DNA of 64,000 bases from Trogon surrucura (taxonomy: Eukaryota; Chordata; Aves; Trogoniformes; Trogonidae): positions 2,567,395 through 2,631,394 of the forward strand of contig CM036619.1 in NCBI GenBank assembly GCA_020746105.1, written 5' to 3'. Each line of letters begins with the position of its first letter. Positions within the stretch are counted from its first letter, which is position 1. The position numbers were made by a program, and so were the translations under genes. The notes beneath the pieces were generated by a model. The model was not told the origin of the DNA. It made no database searches and saw only the letters and a program-made list of their open reading frames with translations. This document shows, one piece after another, positions 1 through 12,407 of the stretch.

Positions 1-1999
1 CCACAGGGATGGCATTTCCCAAGGAGGGGAGACAAAATACAATCACTGAAGGTTGCCAAAGGGGAGGGGAACAGTTGCAGCAGAGACTGGTTTGTCACGA
101 TGGCTGTCGGTACTCAGGTTACAGACACTTGGACTTCCACAGCACATGGAAGACACCAACACTGGGGACGTGTGTCATGGTTTCAAGTGACTAAAACAGA
201 CAAGCATAGAGCTGATGCCGAGACTGGTATTTTGCTGGCCCTCTCTTACTCTACACTTGATGGTCCTTAAAACACTACATCAATGAACATTGGGAGCACT
301 GATACCTGACCCAATTTTACCGTGAATTGGAAATTTTCTGCTTTCTTGTGTGATCTCCCTAGTGGAATGCTATGGAAAAAAAAAATTACAGCTGTTTCTA
401 TATTTAGCAGAAAATAAGTTTATTCCTGGATGGACACCTTGAGTTAAAATCACTTAAGATTCAAGCCACTTTTTAATTCACAAGACAGAAAACTGGACAA
501 AAGCAGTTTTCGTTAACGCAAGTACTGCTCCATGAACCTCCACTTTGTCTATGAATGATGGCTCTAGATATGGGAAAGCAGCTCTGTCATTGAGATCTTT
601 GACCAAAAATGATCCCAAGCAATTTTAACAGCTTACTAGGGAGATTATAAGATATCAGTCATTCTACATATTTGGCAGCCCTAGTGCACCAAGAGTACCA
701 GGAGAATTTATCTGCAGGCTTTTATCTAAGAAGTAAGATCAGACCTATGCCCAGACTGACTAACAAGATTTTTCTGTGTAGAAAACCTCAGCCTACATAC
801 TAACAAACAGATACAGGCAACACAAGAAATTACAGGACAGATATCATGACACACGTTTTACAGTACTTACATGGGACTTGCTTACCATTTTCTGATATAT
901 GTTCAAGTTTTTAATAATGTTTACTTGCTGGTTATCCAGGTACTGCTCTCACAGACCTCAGTGAGAGTTTTACCTGAACAAAGCTGAAGCTTGGACACAG
1001 GTATGGCCATCAGGATGTAACGCCCTGGCTTCAGTTAAGAGTTTTTTTCAAGAATTGTTACATCGTTTCTGCTGTAATGACCACATACTGAAGTGATGGG
1101 TTATTTTTATAGTCATCATGATACTCTGATTGCAAATATTTCTCCAACCCGTCTAGACTCAAAAGTGTTCCTTAGTGGTGTTATTAAGCAATGTAATTTA
1201 ACTAAGGGAGCATGTAAATGGAATATACATTTTTTTTTTAATTAAAACAAGAATTATGTGACTTCCATGTAAGGTAAAGGTCATGACATAATGTGATACC
1301 TTGTAATTTTATGCAGGATGACAAACTGAATGTTCTTTAACGTCCAACGTGAACTACAATGTCAAAGTATTGGGTCTTTTTTTTTTTTTAAAAAAAAAAA
1401 GCAGCCAGACAGCCCTCAGCCAAGCAATTCCTAAACAGAGTTTCTATTCCACTTCTCCCTCATTCCTCTGAAATCTGCCTCATTATACTGAAATCTCCCT
1501 TTGCTATCATTTGCAGTGTTGCATTAATAAAACTGGCTAAGCAGAAAGCACAGTAAAAAAATAAAATTAATAACGCAGAGAGGCAGAAAAGTCAAATGGG
1601 AAGATAAGGCTTGTTCCATGACAAGCTACTCTAGATATATCTTCCACGCAAGTACCAGCAAACACAACATGCCTGGTGCATGGCTTGGTAAGTGAAGTCA
1701 TTCCAGTAGCAACTTGCAATTGTCATTGTTGCAAACCAGCAAAGTCAACAGAGGCCCCTAGAAAAAGGTCTTTACCAGACAACTCTGCTTCCTGGAATTA
1801 TCTGGTCTCCCAGCATACTCTTGCTACACATATATGTGTATGTCACTACCGCCAACGTGTGAAAAAGAAACCTGGCAACTACATCTAAGGGTGGATCTGA
1901 CATGCACATACGGGTCTGAACCAGCCATCTAAACTTGGATGGGGTTTCCATTCTTGAAAAGAGCTGCAACATCAGATGGACAATGGTTGCACTTGATAG

Positions 2000-2585
2000 T
2001 CTTAGAGGTCTTTCTCCTTCCCCTCTACTCTGCCCTGATGAGACCCCATCTGGAATATTGTGTCCAGTTCTGGGCCCCTCAGCTCAAGAAAGACAGGGAA
2101 CTGCTGGAGAGAGTCCAGCACAGGGCAACTAGGATGATGAAGGGAGTGGAGCATCTCCCTTATGAGAAAAGACTGAGGGAGCTGGGGCTCTTGAGTTTGG
2201 AGAAGAGGAGGCTGAGGGGTGACCTCATTCATGTTTACAAATATATCAAGGGTGAGTGTCACGAGGATGGAGCCAGGCTCTTCTCGGTGACAATCAATGA
2301 TAGGACAAGGGGTAATGGGCTGAAACTGGAACATAAGAGGTTCCGCTTAAACTTGAGAAGAAACTTCTTCTCAGTGAGGGTGACGGAGCCCTGGAACCGG
2401 CTGCCCAGGGAGGTTGTGGAGTCTCCTTCTCTGGAGACATTCAAGACCTGCCTGGACACGTTCCTATGTAGCATTATCGAAGCGTTCCTGCTCTGGCAGG
2501 GGGATTGGACTTGATGATCTTTCAAGGTCCCTTCCAATCCCTAACATTCTGTGATTCTGTGATTCTGTGATTCTCTGATTCTGTC
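2000..2585 (+). mobile_element. CR1 LINE 3' fragment (young subfamily)
   Basis: This is a 5'-truncated CR1. It begins inside the C-terminal part of the reverse-transcriptase ORF ([20 protein letters not shown]) and continues to the ORF end and a short 3' UTR with GGACTTGATGATCTTTCAAG. It ends in tandem TGATTCTG units. The terminal ORF2 frame is still open for about 190 codons, which suggests a fairly recent copy. It is very similar by eye to the minus-strand copy at 30691-31290. Confidence 0.93.
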
Positions 2586-3931
2586 TTTTCCAACCTTAAT
2601 GATTCTGTGACTCTATGGCAATGATTGGGATCTGGACTCAAGATGTAGATGTGGATTTGGGATTGTAATGGCTGCTGTTGAGGGGGTAAATTACGTTTCT
2701 CTTTAGCAAATGGTTAGATTTCAATCTACTGGCTTCAAAACCTGCATAAATAAATAAATAAACAAACACATAACTAAAAGATATGTAGGCACCTTGCTTT
2801 AACAAGGCATGGTTTGAGCCTATCTGTTGTCCAGAGCACAGATGCAATGATCCCTAACTGGTGAGCTCCCTTCAGAGGTCCTGCTATCTTCACGCTGGAC
2901 TCCATAAGTCCTTGCTAGCTCCTTGCTCTTGCTCTCCAGATCCAACTTCCTTCTGAGTCAAGATATCCTGGTGGACTTCCCTATTGTTCCCAACATCAGC
3001 AACCTTAAATTGCTACTTAAATTTCTGCCCTTCCAACAAGATGATGAAAACATCATTGGCCCTTCCAACTCAGATGGTAAAAAAACTATTAGGTCACATA
3101 TTCATCTGAAAAAATCAGGTTTTTCCTAACTGAGTTGTGCTGCCTTACATCACCTAAGAGTATGCTTTTTCTTTGTGATTCACCTTGCAGATGCCTTCTC
3201 AACATTATCCACCCCTTACAAGCATTACGAAAATGGTGCTTGATACCCAACTCATAATCTTTATTCTCAGGCAGTAGATGGCAACAGGTCATAGGAATGT
3301 AACTTACTCTAATTTCATTTTCAGGGCTCTGATTAGATTTTTTTAATATTAAATTCAAAAAAAAAGTTCCATTTAAGAAAAAATAGGATTGTATCAAGAC
3401 TCACATTTCAGTAGAAAACTAAGGGGAAGGTAAGTGAGTTTCCTGTGTGCTTGCCCTTAATTCTATTTGCTGTGAGCTGAATTCATAGCAGAACTCACAC
3501 TTCCGCCACCTTTCCATCTCATCTTTTTTTTTAGGAAGTACTGTGCATCCTTAAAAGGTTCCAGGATAACTTAGAGGACCTAAGAAACTTCATCATATGG
3601 TGTCACATGATGTGAAATGATGATTTGTTACATAACGACCTTGTGTTTACCCAATGACTCTTCATTATGGATTATCTGTTATCAATGACCCCAGGATTTT
3701 TATTGCTTGAGACAAAGGAATTAGCTGGCACATCCTCATTAATCCCATACATGACAGCACTCATGATGAGTGACAGCAATGGCAAGGGAAGCTCATGACA
3801 CTGCACTGTGGAAGCATGATGTGGGTTTATTGGGTGATGGCCACAACGTGACAATGTCACCCAGCAGCACAGCTGAAGTGTCACGTTGTCCCTCCGCACT
3901 ACACCACGCTACTGCTTCATTGCAGTGGTTT

Positions 3932-4862
3932 ATAATACAATTTCTGTTTAACATCTTTGTTGATGATCTTGCTAAGGACATAGAGGGTATCATCAGTAAG
4001 TTTGCAGATGACACCAGGTTAGGTGGGAGTGTCGATCTGCACGAGGGTAAGGAGGCCCTACAGAGAGACTTGGATAGATTGAGTCGATGGGCCGACGTTA
4101 ATGAGCTTCGACAGGGCCAAGTGTCAGGTCCTGCACTTGGGCCACAATAACCCCCTGCAAAACTACAGGTTTGGGGCAGTGTGGCTGGAGAGCTGTCTGG
4201 CAGAAAGGGACCTGGGGGCTCTCATCGGCAAGCAGCTGAAGATGAGCCAGCAGTGTGCCCAGGTGGTCAAGATGGCCAACGGCATCCTGGCTTGTGTTAG
4301 AAATGATGTGACCAGCAGGAGTAAGGAGGGGATAGTTCCCCTGTACTCGGCACTGGTGAGGAGGCCACACCGTGAGTGTTGTGTCCAGTTTTGGGCACCT
4401 CAATACAAGAGAGATCTCAAGGTGCTGGAGCAAGTGCAGAGGAGGACGACGGAGGTGGTGAAGAGCAATTGAAGGAGCTGGGGCTGTTGAGTTTGAAGAA
4501 GAGGAGGCTGAGGTGAGACCTCCTCACTCCCTGCAACTACCTGAAAGGACGCTGTAGAGAGGTTGGTGCTGGTCTCTTCTCACAGGTCATTAGAGAGAGA
4601 ACAAGAGGGAATGGCTTCAGACTGCAACAGGGGAGGGTTACACTGGACATTCAGAAAAAGTTTTCACAGCAAGAGTAATCAGACATTGAAATAGGCTGGT
4701 TGGAACAGGTGGCTGAGTCACCACCCCTGGATGTGTTTGAAGGTTGTTTAGACGTGGTATTGGGGGAGATTATTTAGGGGTGATCTTTGCAGAGTAGGGT
4801 TAATGGTTGGATTCGATGATCCCAAGGGTCTTTCCCAACCTGAATGATTCTATGATTCTAGA
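3932..4862 (+). mobile_element. CR1 LINE, RT FADD box to 3' end
   Basis: About 930 bp of CR1 starting just upstream of the reverse-transcriptase catalytic box ([10 protein letters not shown] at about 3998-4027) and running to the GATTCTATGATTCTA tail. The ORF2 frame is interrupted after about 126 residues by frame changes, so the copy is dead. Its 3' UTR has one copy of the 20-bp GTAGGGTTAATGG-type module that is repeated two and three times in two other copies in this window. Confidence 0.92.
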
Positions 4863-6183
4863 ATATAATTCCAATGATGTGTGACAACATGGCCACATGA
4901 CACCATTGTCCACAGCTCTATCTACAATGGTAAAGACTTAACCTTACGAAAACATGTAGCAGACACAGTTTTGACAAAAAGTAGATGATGGTCTTTGGTT
5001 AAAATGTCAAAAAAACATCAGTGGTTTTTTTTTTTTCTGTAGCTAGCTGGCAGCCTTGAGAGTCTTCGTCTTTGCAAAAGAAGCAGGATAAACTGATGGT
5101 GCTTAGAAGATAGCAATAGAAAGAGGAACAACAACAAAAAATTTTTTGAAATAATGTTCTACATGAAGAAACATTAAGAGGCCAAAGGCCAACAAAGATG
5201 TAAAGAGACATTATAAAGAGGTGAGTGATCAATTCTTCTCTTTAATGTTGACAGGGTAGCCAGTACCATAAGATAAAGAAGTAGCAAAAGGACAAAATAA
5301 CTGTATAATTCAGAAAACAGCTCCTGAAGAGGAGCTCTGAAAAGGGAGATGGTAGGTGGCCTCAATGCATCAGACAATGGATGGCTCCTTACATGCTCCT
5401 CAGAGTGGCACATGCTACTCCACTGTCCTTTACTCATTCTCTCATGCTTTATCCCTCCTCTGACTTGTATTCCTCCTAAAATCAAGAGAGTTGCTCCAAT
5501 TTTAGGGACAATTCCAGAGAAACTCACTTAAAGTCCATATAGTCAAAATCTGTAACTAGAAAAGAGGGGGCACTACACATGGTTTTCCTGAGCACAGGTG
5601 ACACAGAAACAGATGATATTATTTCTATTTTCTCTGAAAGATGGTTGTTGTCTGGATTCCTACAATCTGAACCATTCAACTAGGGATCAAGAAAACAAAT
5701 GCCTTCAAATAAGACAGGCAGGTAACGACATAGCTCTGAGCAGACTGCTTGATTATTCACCCCTAATCAGGGAAGTTGCTCTTGGACAATCCAAGTAAGG
5801 ACCTTCAGGGCCAAGAATTATCCCCAGGCAAGAACATGATTTCAAATTCCTTGAATTACAAGAGCAATACTCTCCTGAGGAGCAGTCTCTTTCATAAAAC
5901 CATCCAGGCATGAGAATATTGATTCACACTAGTCCTGCAACCAAAAATAACATCTAAGTCTTCCTCAAATGACTTTGAGACAAGAAAAAGAGCAAATCAC
6001 TTAGATGGGAGATTTGACACAGGAGCTTCTGATGACATGAGATGGATGATACATGGGAAGGGTTGTGAGGTCTCCCTGTGATTGGCTCTTGGGTAGGTTG
6101 CATGCAAGACTACACTGGTCTTGTCTCTTCCCTATGAGCAGAATTTGAGAGTCCATATTTGCAGTGTGCCACTTAGCACGAAT

Positions 6184-6221
6184 TCCTTCCTTCTTTCCTC
6201 CTTCCTTCCTTCCTTTCTTCC
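6184..6221. repeat. CCTT-type microsatellite
   Basis: An imperfect run of CCTT/CTTT units, about 38 bp, purely pyrimidine on the plus strand. Confidence 0.9.
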
Positions 6222-7760
6222 TGTTCTCATTGACAGCAGGTATAAAGAAATGGCATGCACCTGAGATACTTTTTTTCCTGTCTCAGGTAAAAATTTTCCA
6301 CAGGTAACGAAGACAAATTAATTATAAGTCAGTATTTCCCAGGCTGAGACTACCCTACAGGCAGCAACAAAAGGAATGAGATGTGGGAACAGAGGTCTTC
6401 TCCAGAACAACCTAAAGGGAAATATTTTTTTAATCCACACTAGTCAAGTCTAGCTTACCCTTAACAGTCCACAGACATCTGAAGCTTCCCTTTTTATCAT
6501 TTCCCAAGTCAAGAAGTTGCACATATTTCCAGCACATATATGTTTACTTCTGTCACGATTACTACTTGCCCTCCCATCAGTGATTTACCATGTTTTCTCT
6601 CAGGTACACATTCCCTTCTCCATCCTCTTCTCTCTTAGACACAAGTAACACCACGAGTTGCTCAAAACTTCTATGATTTCCAAAAGCCAAGAAAAATGGA
6701 GACAAGGATCTACCCTTTCATGCCATGCTGTCCCAGAAACAAGCCTCTGAAACCTATGGGAGGTAAGCTGAAGAAGGTGTGAGCAACCCCATCAGGAACA
6801 ACGCAGGAACACCCTTGGTGTGTTCTCTACCAAACAGCTATGGCTAATTCCACGTCAGAGAGGAGATAGAAATCTTTACAGCACCTGATTTACATTATAA
6901 GACTTCAGAAATGAATAGCAACACTGGTCCAACGTCTGGGATGAAGGCCAGCGGAAGGGTGGCAATGGCCGGGCTTTGCCTTACTGAAAACCTCATTTAC
7001 AATAGATTTGGAGGAAGGGAAAACGAAACAGCTCAGCTGCAGAATGAAATGGATGACAAGGGCAGATGAAAGCTGTGTGAACTAATTCCTGAATTACTCA
7101 GTGGTCCCTTTGCAAGAACAAGCGAATAGGACATGACAGAAGCAGTGGTGGAATTTATTATCTAAGGTTTATCTGCTGGGAAATAAAAAGCGTATCCTCT
7201 TACAAAAGCCCTCCAATTTCTATCAAACCACTCATATCAGAAAAGCAGAGTAAGCAAGAGATCTGGATTTCATGTCCCTTTTTTTTTTTTTTCTGATTTG
7301 AAGATGAATCAGAATACGCCATTTATGACAGGCCAGTGTCTGACAGTATGGGAGGAAAATTCGAGATTGTTTTACTTTTAAGTTAATTTACTACGAACTG
7401 AAAGCCTCTCCTATTTAACTGTCTAATTTATTAATAGCAAAGCTTCTGCTGGTTTAGCATTCCCCTGCAGTCCCAGGAAACCAAATGCAGTGATGTACTA
7501 ATTCCAGACTTGTGGGTACATGGGTCTGGACTGATGCCATCTCACCATCTCAGCTGGGGACTGTTGCAAAAGGTAAGTAAACAACTTCAGCAGTGAAAAA
7601 TAATGAGATTTTGTTTAGGTTTTGCATCTCATAAAAACTGCTAGCTCTATAAGAAAGGTGATTCCATAGTCTCTTTTTCTAATGGCAATTGGTTTTTTTT
7701 CAGAAATGTACATTTCTCCCTAAACTCTTTTGTATTGTATATAAATGGCTCTGTTTCAAT

Positions 7761-7779
7761 AAAAAAAAAAAAAAAAAAA
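7761..7779. repeat. A-tract, 19 nt
   Basis: An uninterrupted A-run following TTTCAAT. It looks superficially like a messenger tail; see the rejected items. Confidence 0.9.
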
Positions 7780-8821
7780 GGAGAAAACTTGCTGCTTTGT
7801 TGGGGTTTTTTTTCTATTTTTACATTTTAAGATTTGGCACTTGGCTATCTCTTTTTGTTGAATTAAGGGTAGTAGTTTTCAAATTACAAATGTCTAGATC
7901 TGGGACTGTTTCTTTCAAACATTTTACATATATTACATTAGATATCAAAAAATATAGTATCGCTTGGAGATTAGGTAGATAATAACAGTTCAAAAAGGGA
8001 AGGAAGAAAGACAAACCTTCCTTCATCACTCTCTCTCCTACCTTAACCTTTGGGATAAAAGCCAACTACATAAATAGCAACAATTTCTCCAGCAGAACAA
8101 AGCTCTGGCATTTTCATGATATTTTTTATTTTATTTTATTTTTACAAACTCCAGCAGCATCTAGGAAGAGATTTAATGGCATTTGACTTTTGTAACTCAG
8201 AGCTATGAAAAGCTTTAAGATTTTGAGAGCTTTTAGGGGTCCAAAAGAGGCAGTCAACATTTATCAAGTCAGAACTGCAGCCCTATGAGGTATTAAATTT
8301 AACTCTAGCTTTTTATAAGAGGGGAAAAAAAAAACCTCACAACAAAAATCCTCAAACTCAGAAGTGATTCATTTAAAATATACTCAGTACTCTGCAATCT
8401 CTGGAGTAAAAAAACTCAAGCATATGTTTGACCAAGCTGGAGTTTGAGGCCCCCGTCTACCATCCAAATTAATGGGAACCACATAATGAAGTTTGTAATT
8501 GCAAGAACTAAATTAAACGGGGGCATTAAACATATCCCCAGCTTTCAGCAAATGAAGAGTCCCTTTGTCTTCCATGGATTGCTCACATGCTTAAATCTAG
8601 GCACGCCTTAAAGTGCTTTTCAGGATCCAGCCCATCAGCTTTTGCTCCAGGGATGTTGCAGGAGCCCTACGCTACTCATGGCCCACAGAAAGAGGTCAGG
8701 GAGAGTCTGGGATGGGGGGAGGTGGGCAGGGACATGGGGAGAGAAAACAAACAAGGGCTGGCAAGTGCAGGGAAATGAAAAAGGGAAACAAAATCAATCT
8801 AAAAGAAAATAAAGCAAAAGC

Positions 8822-8875
8822 AAAAAAAAAAAAAAAAGATAGTGGAAAGAAAGAAAGAAAAGAAGTTGAAATTAG
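8822..8875. repeat. A16 run and GAAA repeat next to the cassette exon
   Basis: A16 at 8822-8837 is followed by GATAGTGG and GAAAGAAAGAAAGAAAAGAAG. On the ADGRB1 transcript this reads as a U/UUUC-rich tract starting about 15 nt downstream of the cassette donor. Confidence 0.9.
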
Positions 8876-8885
8876 AGGAACTAAC

Positions 8886-8984
8886 ATGGCGTTACTGGTG
8901 GCTGTGGCCGAAACTTCAGCAGAAGAAACTACTCCACACTTGGAACATTTGAGCGTCATGCCGTAAAGGGGCACTGCCATCTGA
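8886..8984 (-). CDS. ADGRB1: ADGRB1 in-frame cassette exon in ICL3 (CxxC insert)
   Basis: This 99-nt, phase-2/phase-2 exon has acceptor ttttaattgcag and donor AT|gttagt. Joined to the preceding exon it encodes QMAVPLYGMTLKCSKCGVVS followed by SAEVSATATSNA and the first two bases of Met, adding 33 residues between the ICL3 start and TM6. It closely resembles the ICL3 insert of ADGRB3, which I recall as TLKCAKCGVVS...ATTASNAM, including the Cys-x-x-Cys pair. The human ADGRB1 sequence I recall lacks it (RAG-ASLW). Because a following G would make Gly after skipping (GG|G) or Met after inclusion (AT|G), both joins keep frame, so I call it alternative. Inclusion in RNA is inferred, not shown. There are no stops, and the residue pattern indicates purifying selection since the paralogues split. 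Confidence 0.87.
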
Positions 8985-9039
8985 CTGCAATTAAAACCAA
9001 AAGACTGAAACAAAACAAAACACTTTGCTTATGAACACA

Positions 9040-9105
9040 AACGTAGAAAGGAAAGGGAAAGAGAAGCCAAAAGAACGAAAGAAAGGAAGAAAGGGAACCA
9101 ACCAA
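9040..9105. repeat. Purine-rich tract upstream of the cassette acceptor
   Basis: GGAAAGGGAAAGAGAAG and GAAAGAAAGGAAGAAAGGGAA run through this stretch, about 60 bp, interrupted by a few C and T. It is polypyrimidine on the transcribed RNA and lies roughly 55-120 nt upstream of the cassette exon acceptor. Confidence 0.85.
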
Positions 9106-10499
9106 CCATACCCAGTTTGAAAAGAGAAATGAAAGACAGGCAGGAATAAAACTCCATCTGTACCACTCCAGATGCGGGAAATTGGGGAAAATGTACAATT
9201 CAGAGACGTGTTGGTGCCGCTGGAGAGGGTGGAACAGTGTTGGTGAATGTTTTGTCAGATTCAGGGTGTCTCTCTCTGGCACCCACGGAAGAGAAACCAC
9301 TACTGCTCTCTCCCAGTTTCCACCTCCTTCTTTTGGTTCATTGCTTTTTTTGAGAAATGGCTCTTTTGTCTCCCGGCCTTTTTGTTCCAAAAAAGGGTTA
9401 TACAGTAGAAGGCAAGAAGTAGGGCTGTGGGAACTGTGTCTGCTCATCTTTCCTAAAGCAATGCAAGGGATAAGTCATACCTCCTCCACTGGCCCTTGCG
9501 TGCTAATCCCTGCCTTGGTGGGGCTACCCACATGGCAGCTGACAATACCAGGAGATAGATCACTCTTTGGTTGATCAATCTGTCATGGAGGACATGCAAA
9601 TGGGACCGTTTATGTCCTGGAAGTATGAGCTTGGGTGTTCTCTAAGAGCACCAACCTGCCTTGAAGGAAGTCAGACAGGCTGATTATTTTTGAGACACTT
9701 CCTCCTCTCTCATATCTTGTTTTGGAGCTCAGAACGTTTTTGGGATGAATCCTGAGACTGACTCACATCAGTTGATCCCGCTTTTTCTGGATGGTATCAC
9801 CCACAGAATCAGGCCATTGTGGGCTGCTGGTATAAGGGGCTGCAAGGATCTGCATGTCCTCATGATATTTAGAGGCTGGTGTGTGTGAGCCCACCTAGCT
9901 GACAAGGCAGCTCTTACTCAGGAGCCCAGAAGCTGCATTAGCTTAACAATGGACCCACATCTTCATAGAATTTAGTAGTTTGTGTGCACTCTCCGATCTG
10001 CACAGATTAGCCATCCGCTACAGACCTGGCTTAGAAAATGGGCAGGAGTCTGCAAAACATCCTACAGACCTACCTGCAGTGCCTGGTATGAGAGGAAGCA
10101 AGATCATCACTGCCACAGGACAGTAGATCTGTCACTCTTGGGTGATAGCACTGCAGCTGCTGAGGGGTGACCTTTCCAGATACCAAAAATCAGGGGTTTT
10201 ACAGCCCTACCCTGCCTGAGAGAGAGATTAAGAAACCTGGCAGATCGTTTCTTAACTTTTACGGCTTTGTGTTCAGTCTCACTGCAAAAAGGACATCCTC
10301 GTGAACACCAACACAGCATTAGCTGTGGTCCTAGTGGCCCACTTTCAAGTGACTATTGATTGGTCTTTTAATGAGTCACAGGGACATAAGGCATCGCTTC
10401 CTTCCAGAATAATGTCTATGGTATCCCACAGAAGTTTTCAGCCTTCAGACACCGAGAAAATTATCTCCTGTGTCAATAGACATTCCTTCTTCCAGGAAG

Positions 10500-10647
10500 G
10501 ATGGCATCTTCAAGGCCAGGTTGGATGGGACTTTGAGCAACCCGGTCTAGTGGAAGGTGTCCCTGCCCACGGCAGGGAGGTTGGAACTAGGTGATCTTAA
10601 AGATCCCTTCCAACACAAACCATTCCATGATTCTATGATTCTGTGAT
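10500..10647 (+). mobile_element. CR1 LINE 3' end
   Basis: A short 3' fragment: AAGGCCAGGTTGGATGGGAC, then a TTGAGCAACC block, then GGTGTCCCTGCCCACGGCAG, ending in ATTCCATGATTCTATGATTC. This is the typical avian CR1 tail. The left boundary is approximate. Confidence 0.88.
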
Positions 10648-12394
10648 GGTGTAAATCCAGTGAGGACAATGGCTTAACCAAAGTGGGTCTTGAGAGGCAT
10701 TAAGTGCACGACCCTTCAAAAAAGGCAGCTTATCCCCAGATCTACAAGCCACAAAGAACAGATAAGCAGAGAGACAGAGAGAGGCAGAGATAGGCAGCAA
10801 AAAAAAAGAAAGTAGATTGACTCGAGGATTTTGATGGAAAACTATACCAGAAAAAACATGAATGACACTGACTCACAAAGAACTGGCCAAAGGAGCACTA
10901 TAAACACACAACTGTAACTGCTGTTGAGTGTATTTATGCAGAAAGTTGTAAGCAGTGGGCACAGATGTGGATACATTTATATTCTAATTTGTTCTTGCTA
11001 GGGGCATGAGGTTGTTAATATATTGAATTTCCGTAACAGGTTTATATTGGTGCCTGTATGTATGAAAGCGTAGCTAATGAAATAATCACGGTGAGTAATG
11101 CATTGATTTAACTCTGCTTTTTCTGCCTCCTAAATATCCGCAAACAGCTCACGGACTCATCTGGTGTGTTCACTGGAGCCTGGGCTTTGCTACCTTTTAC
11201 TCAACGCTGCTTTACACCACGCATGGCCCAAAGAGAAAGAGCCCTGCTTCCAACGTGAAACAGTCCCAGATGAAGGGCAATCCAACTCTCTACCTATTTT
11301 AATGTAGTTATTATCTTTCCAATTACTTTCTTGCCTATGCACTGACAATCCAGCTCCATTACATCCTGCCAGGACAGTTGAGCAGAGAATACTTTGCACA
11401 AGGTATTGGGACAAACTTTCTTCTCTATAATCAACGGAGAGATAAAAGAAGTAAAGGTCCTCTAAGGGGCAAACTGGAAGAGCTAAACACGGCTTCTGTC
11501 TCTTTCCAGCAGTTACAGAGGAAGCCTAGGGAGATTAAACTCATCAGGCTAAAATTAGCCTTTGTGAATATACCTTATAGTCTCATTCTTCCTCCCCGGC
11601 TGCGTGAGCACACAAACACTTTTGAAATAAACGTTGACTGCATAAATTTAAAATTCATCTTAAAGGCTCCTGCCTGCGATTTTAAAATATTCCTTTTTAG
11701 GAGCACTCCTGTCCCCAGAGCTCAAACACTCTTGTTGCAGTTCACCATCAACAGAGACCGTTCTGCTGGGAGACACTTGCACCTTTTTCTCCCATGCCCA
11801 GACAGGAGCTGGGGTGGTTGTGTGCATTCCTCCAGCCCTCCAGGTAATCACACCCAACTCTCCGGCTTTGTGATACAGCTATAAAGTCACTGCCATTAGA
11901 AAGTCAACGTCTTCTGACAGATGTGACAACAGTAATCATAGCAATTTCCTCTGCTAAGTATAGGGCAAAACCTGTGGTGTCTCAGTTATTATTCTGTGGG
12001 AACAGCTTGCACGGATTTATTTTTGCCAACTGATCTGCAGTATGTGTGTTGGGCTCCTCTTAGTGTTCAACAGATCTTTTCCTTTTCTTTCCCTCTTTTA
12101 ATTTTTTTTCCCTTTGTTTTCGTTGTTGCAACACTGAACCATACTTCTTGCCTCTGCTAAAGGAAACACAATGTTTTCTTTATACCGTCTCCTCAGATTC
12201 AAACATCTCCGAGGCCATTACTCTTTCTGATTACCTTCAGATCTACCTTCCAACACGGTTCCCAAGCCCAGGCCAGAAGCGGCTAGCTATAGGGAAGGGG
12301 CACCAGGACTCCCAAAAGTGCTTCCGCACTCTTGGCGGGTGCACTTCGAAAGGAAAACAAAATCACTGAGCACAGAGAAGGCTTAAAAGTGCTG

Positions 12395-12407
12395 CACACA
12401 CACACAC
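12395..12407. repeat. Short CA repeat
   Basis: About six CA units followed by GGACACG, then an A/G-rich run to about 12475. Confidence 0.8.

Larger units (their letters stand above)
1..8885 (-). other. ADGRB1: ADGRB1 intron, 3' part running off the left edge
   Basis: This is the sequence downstream (on the gene strand) of the ICL3 cassette exon. I looked for the TM6 exon (ASLWSSC...) on the minus strand and did not find it, so the intron continues beyond position 1. It contains two plus-strand CR1 pieces, a CCTT-type repeat and several A/T tracts. Positions 1-1990, 4870-6180 and 6230-8810 hold no recognisable gene or dispersed repeat apart from these tracts. Confidence 0.8.

Noticed and set aside
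1939-2514. A 191-codon frame that might be taken for a host gene
   Set aside because: It is the end of CR1 ORF2 ([20 protein letters not shown]) and is followed by the CR1 3' tail.
7680-7779. AATAAA followed by a long A-run, resembling a retrocopied messenger 3' end
   Set aside because: The AATAAA is formed by the A-run itself with no spacing, and no coding body or target duplication is visible upstream.
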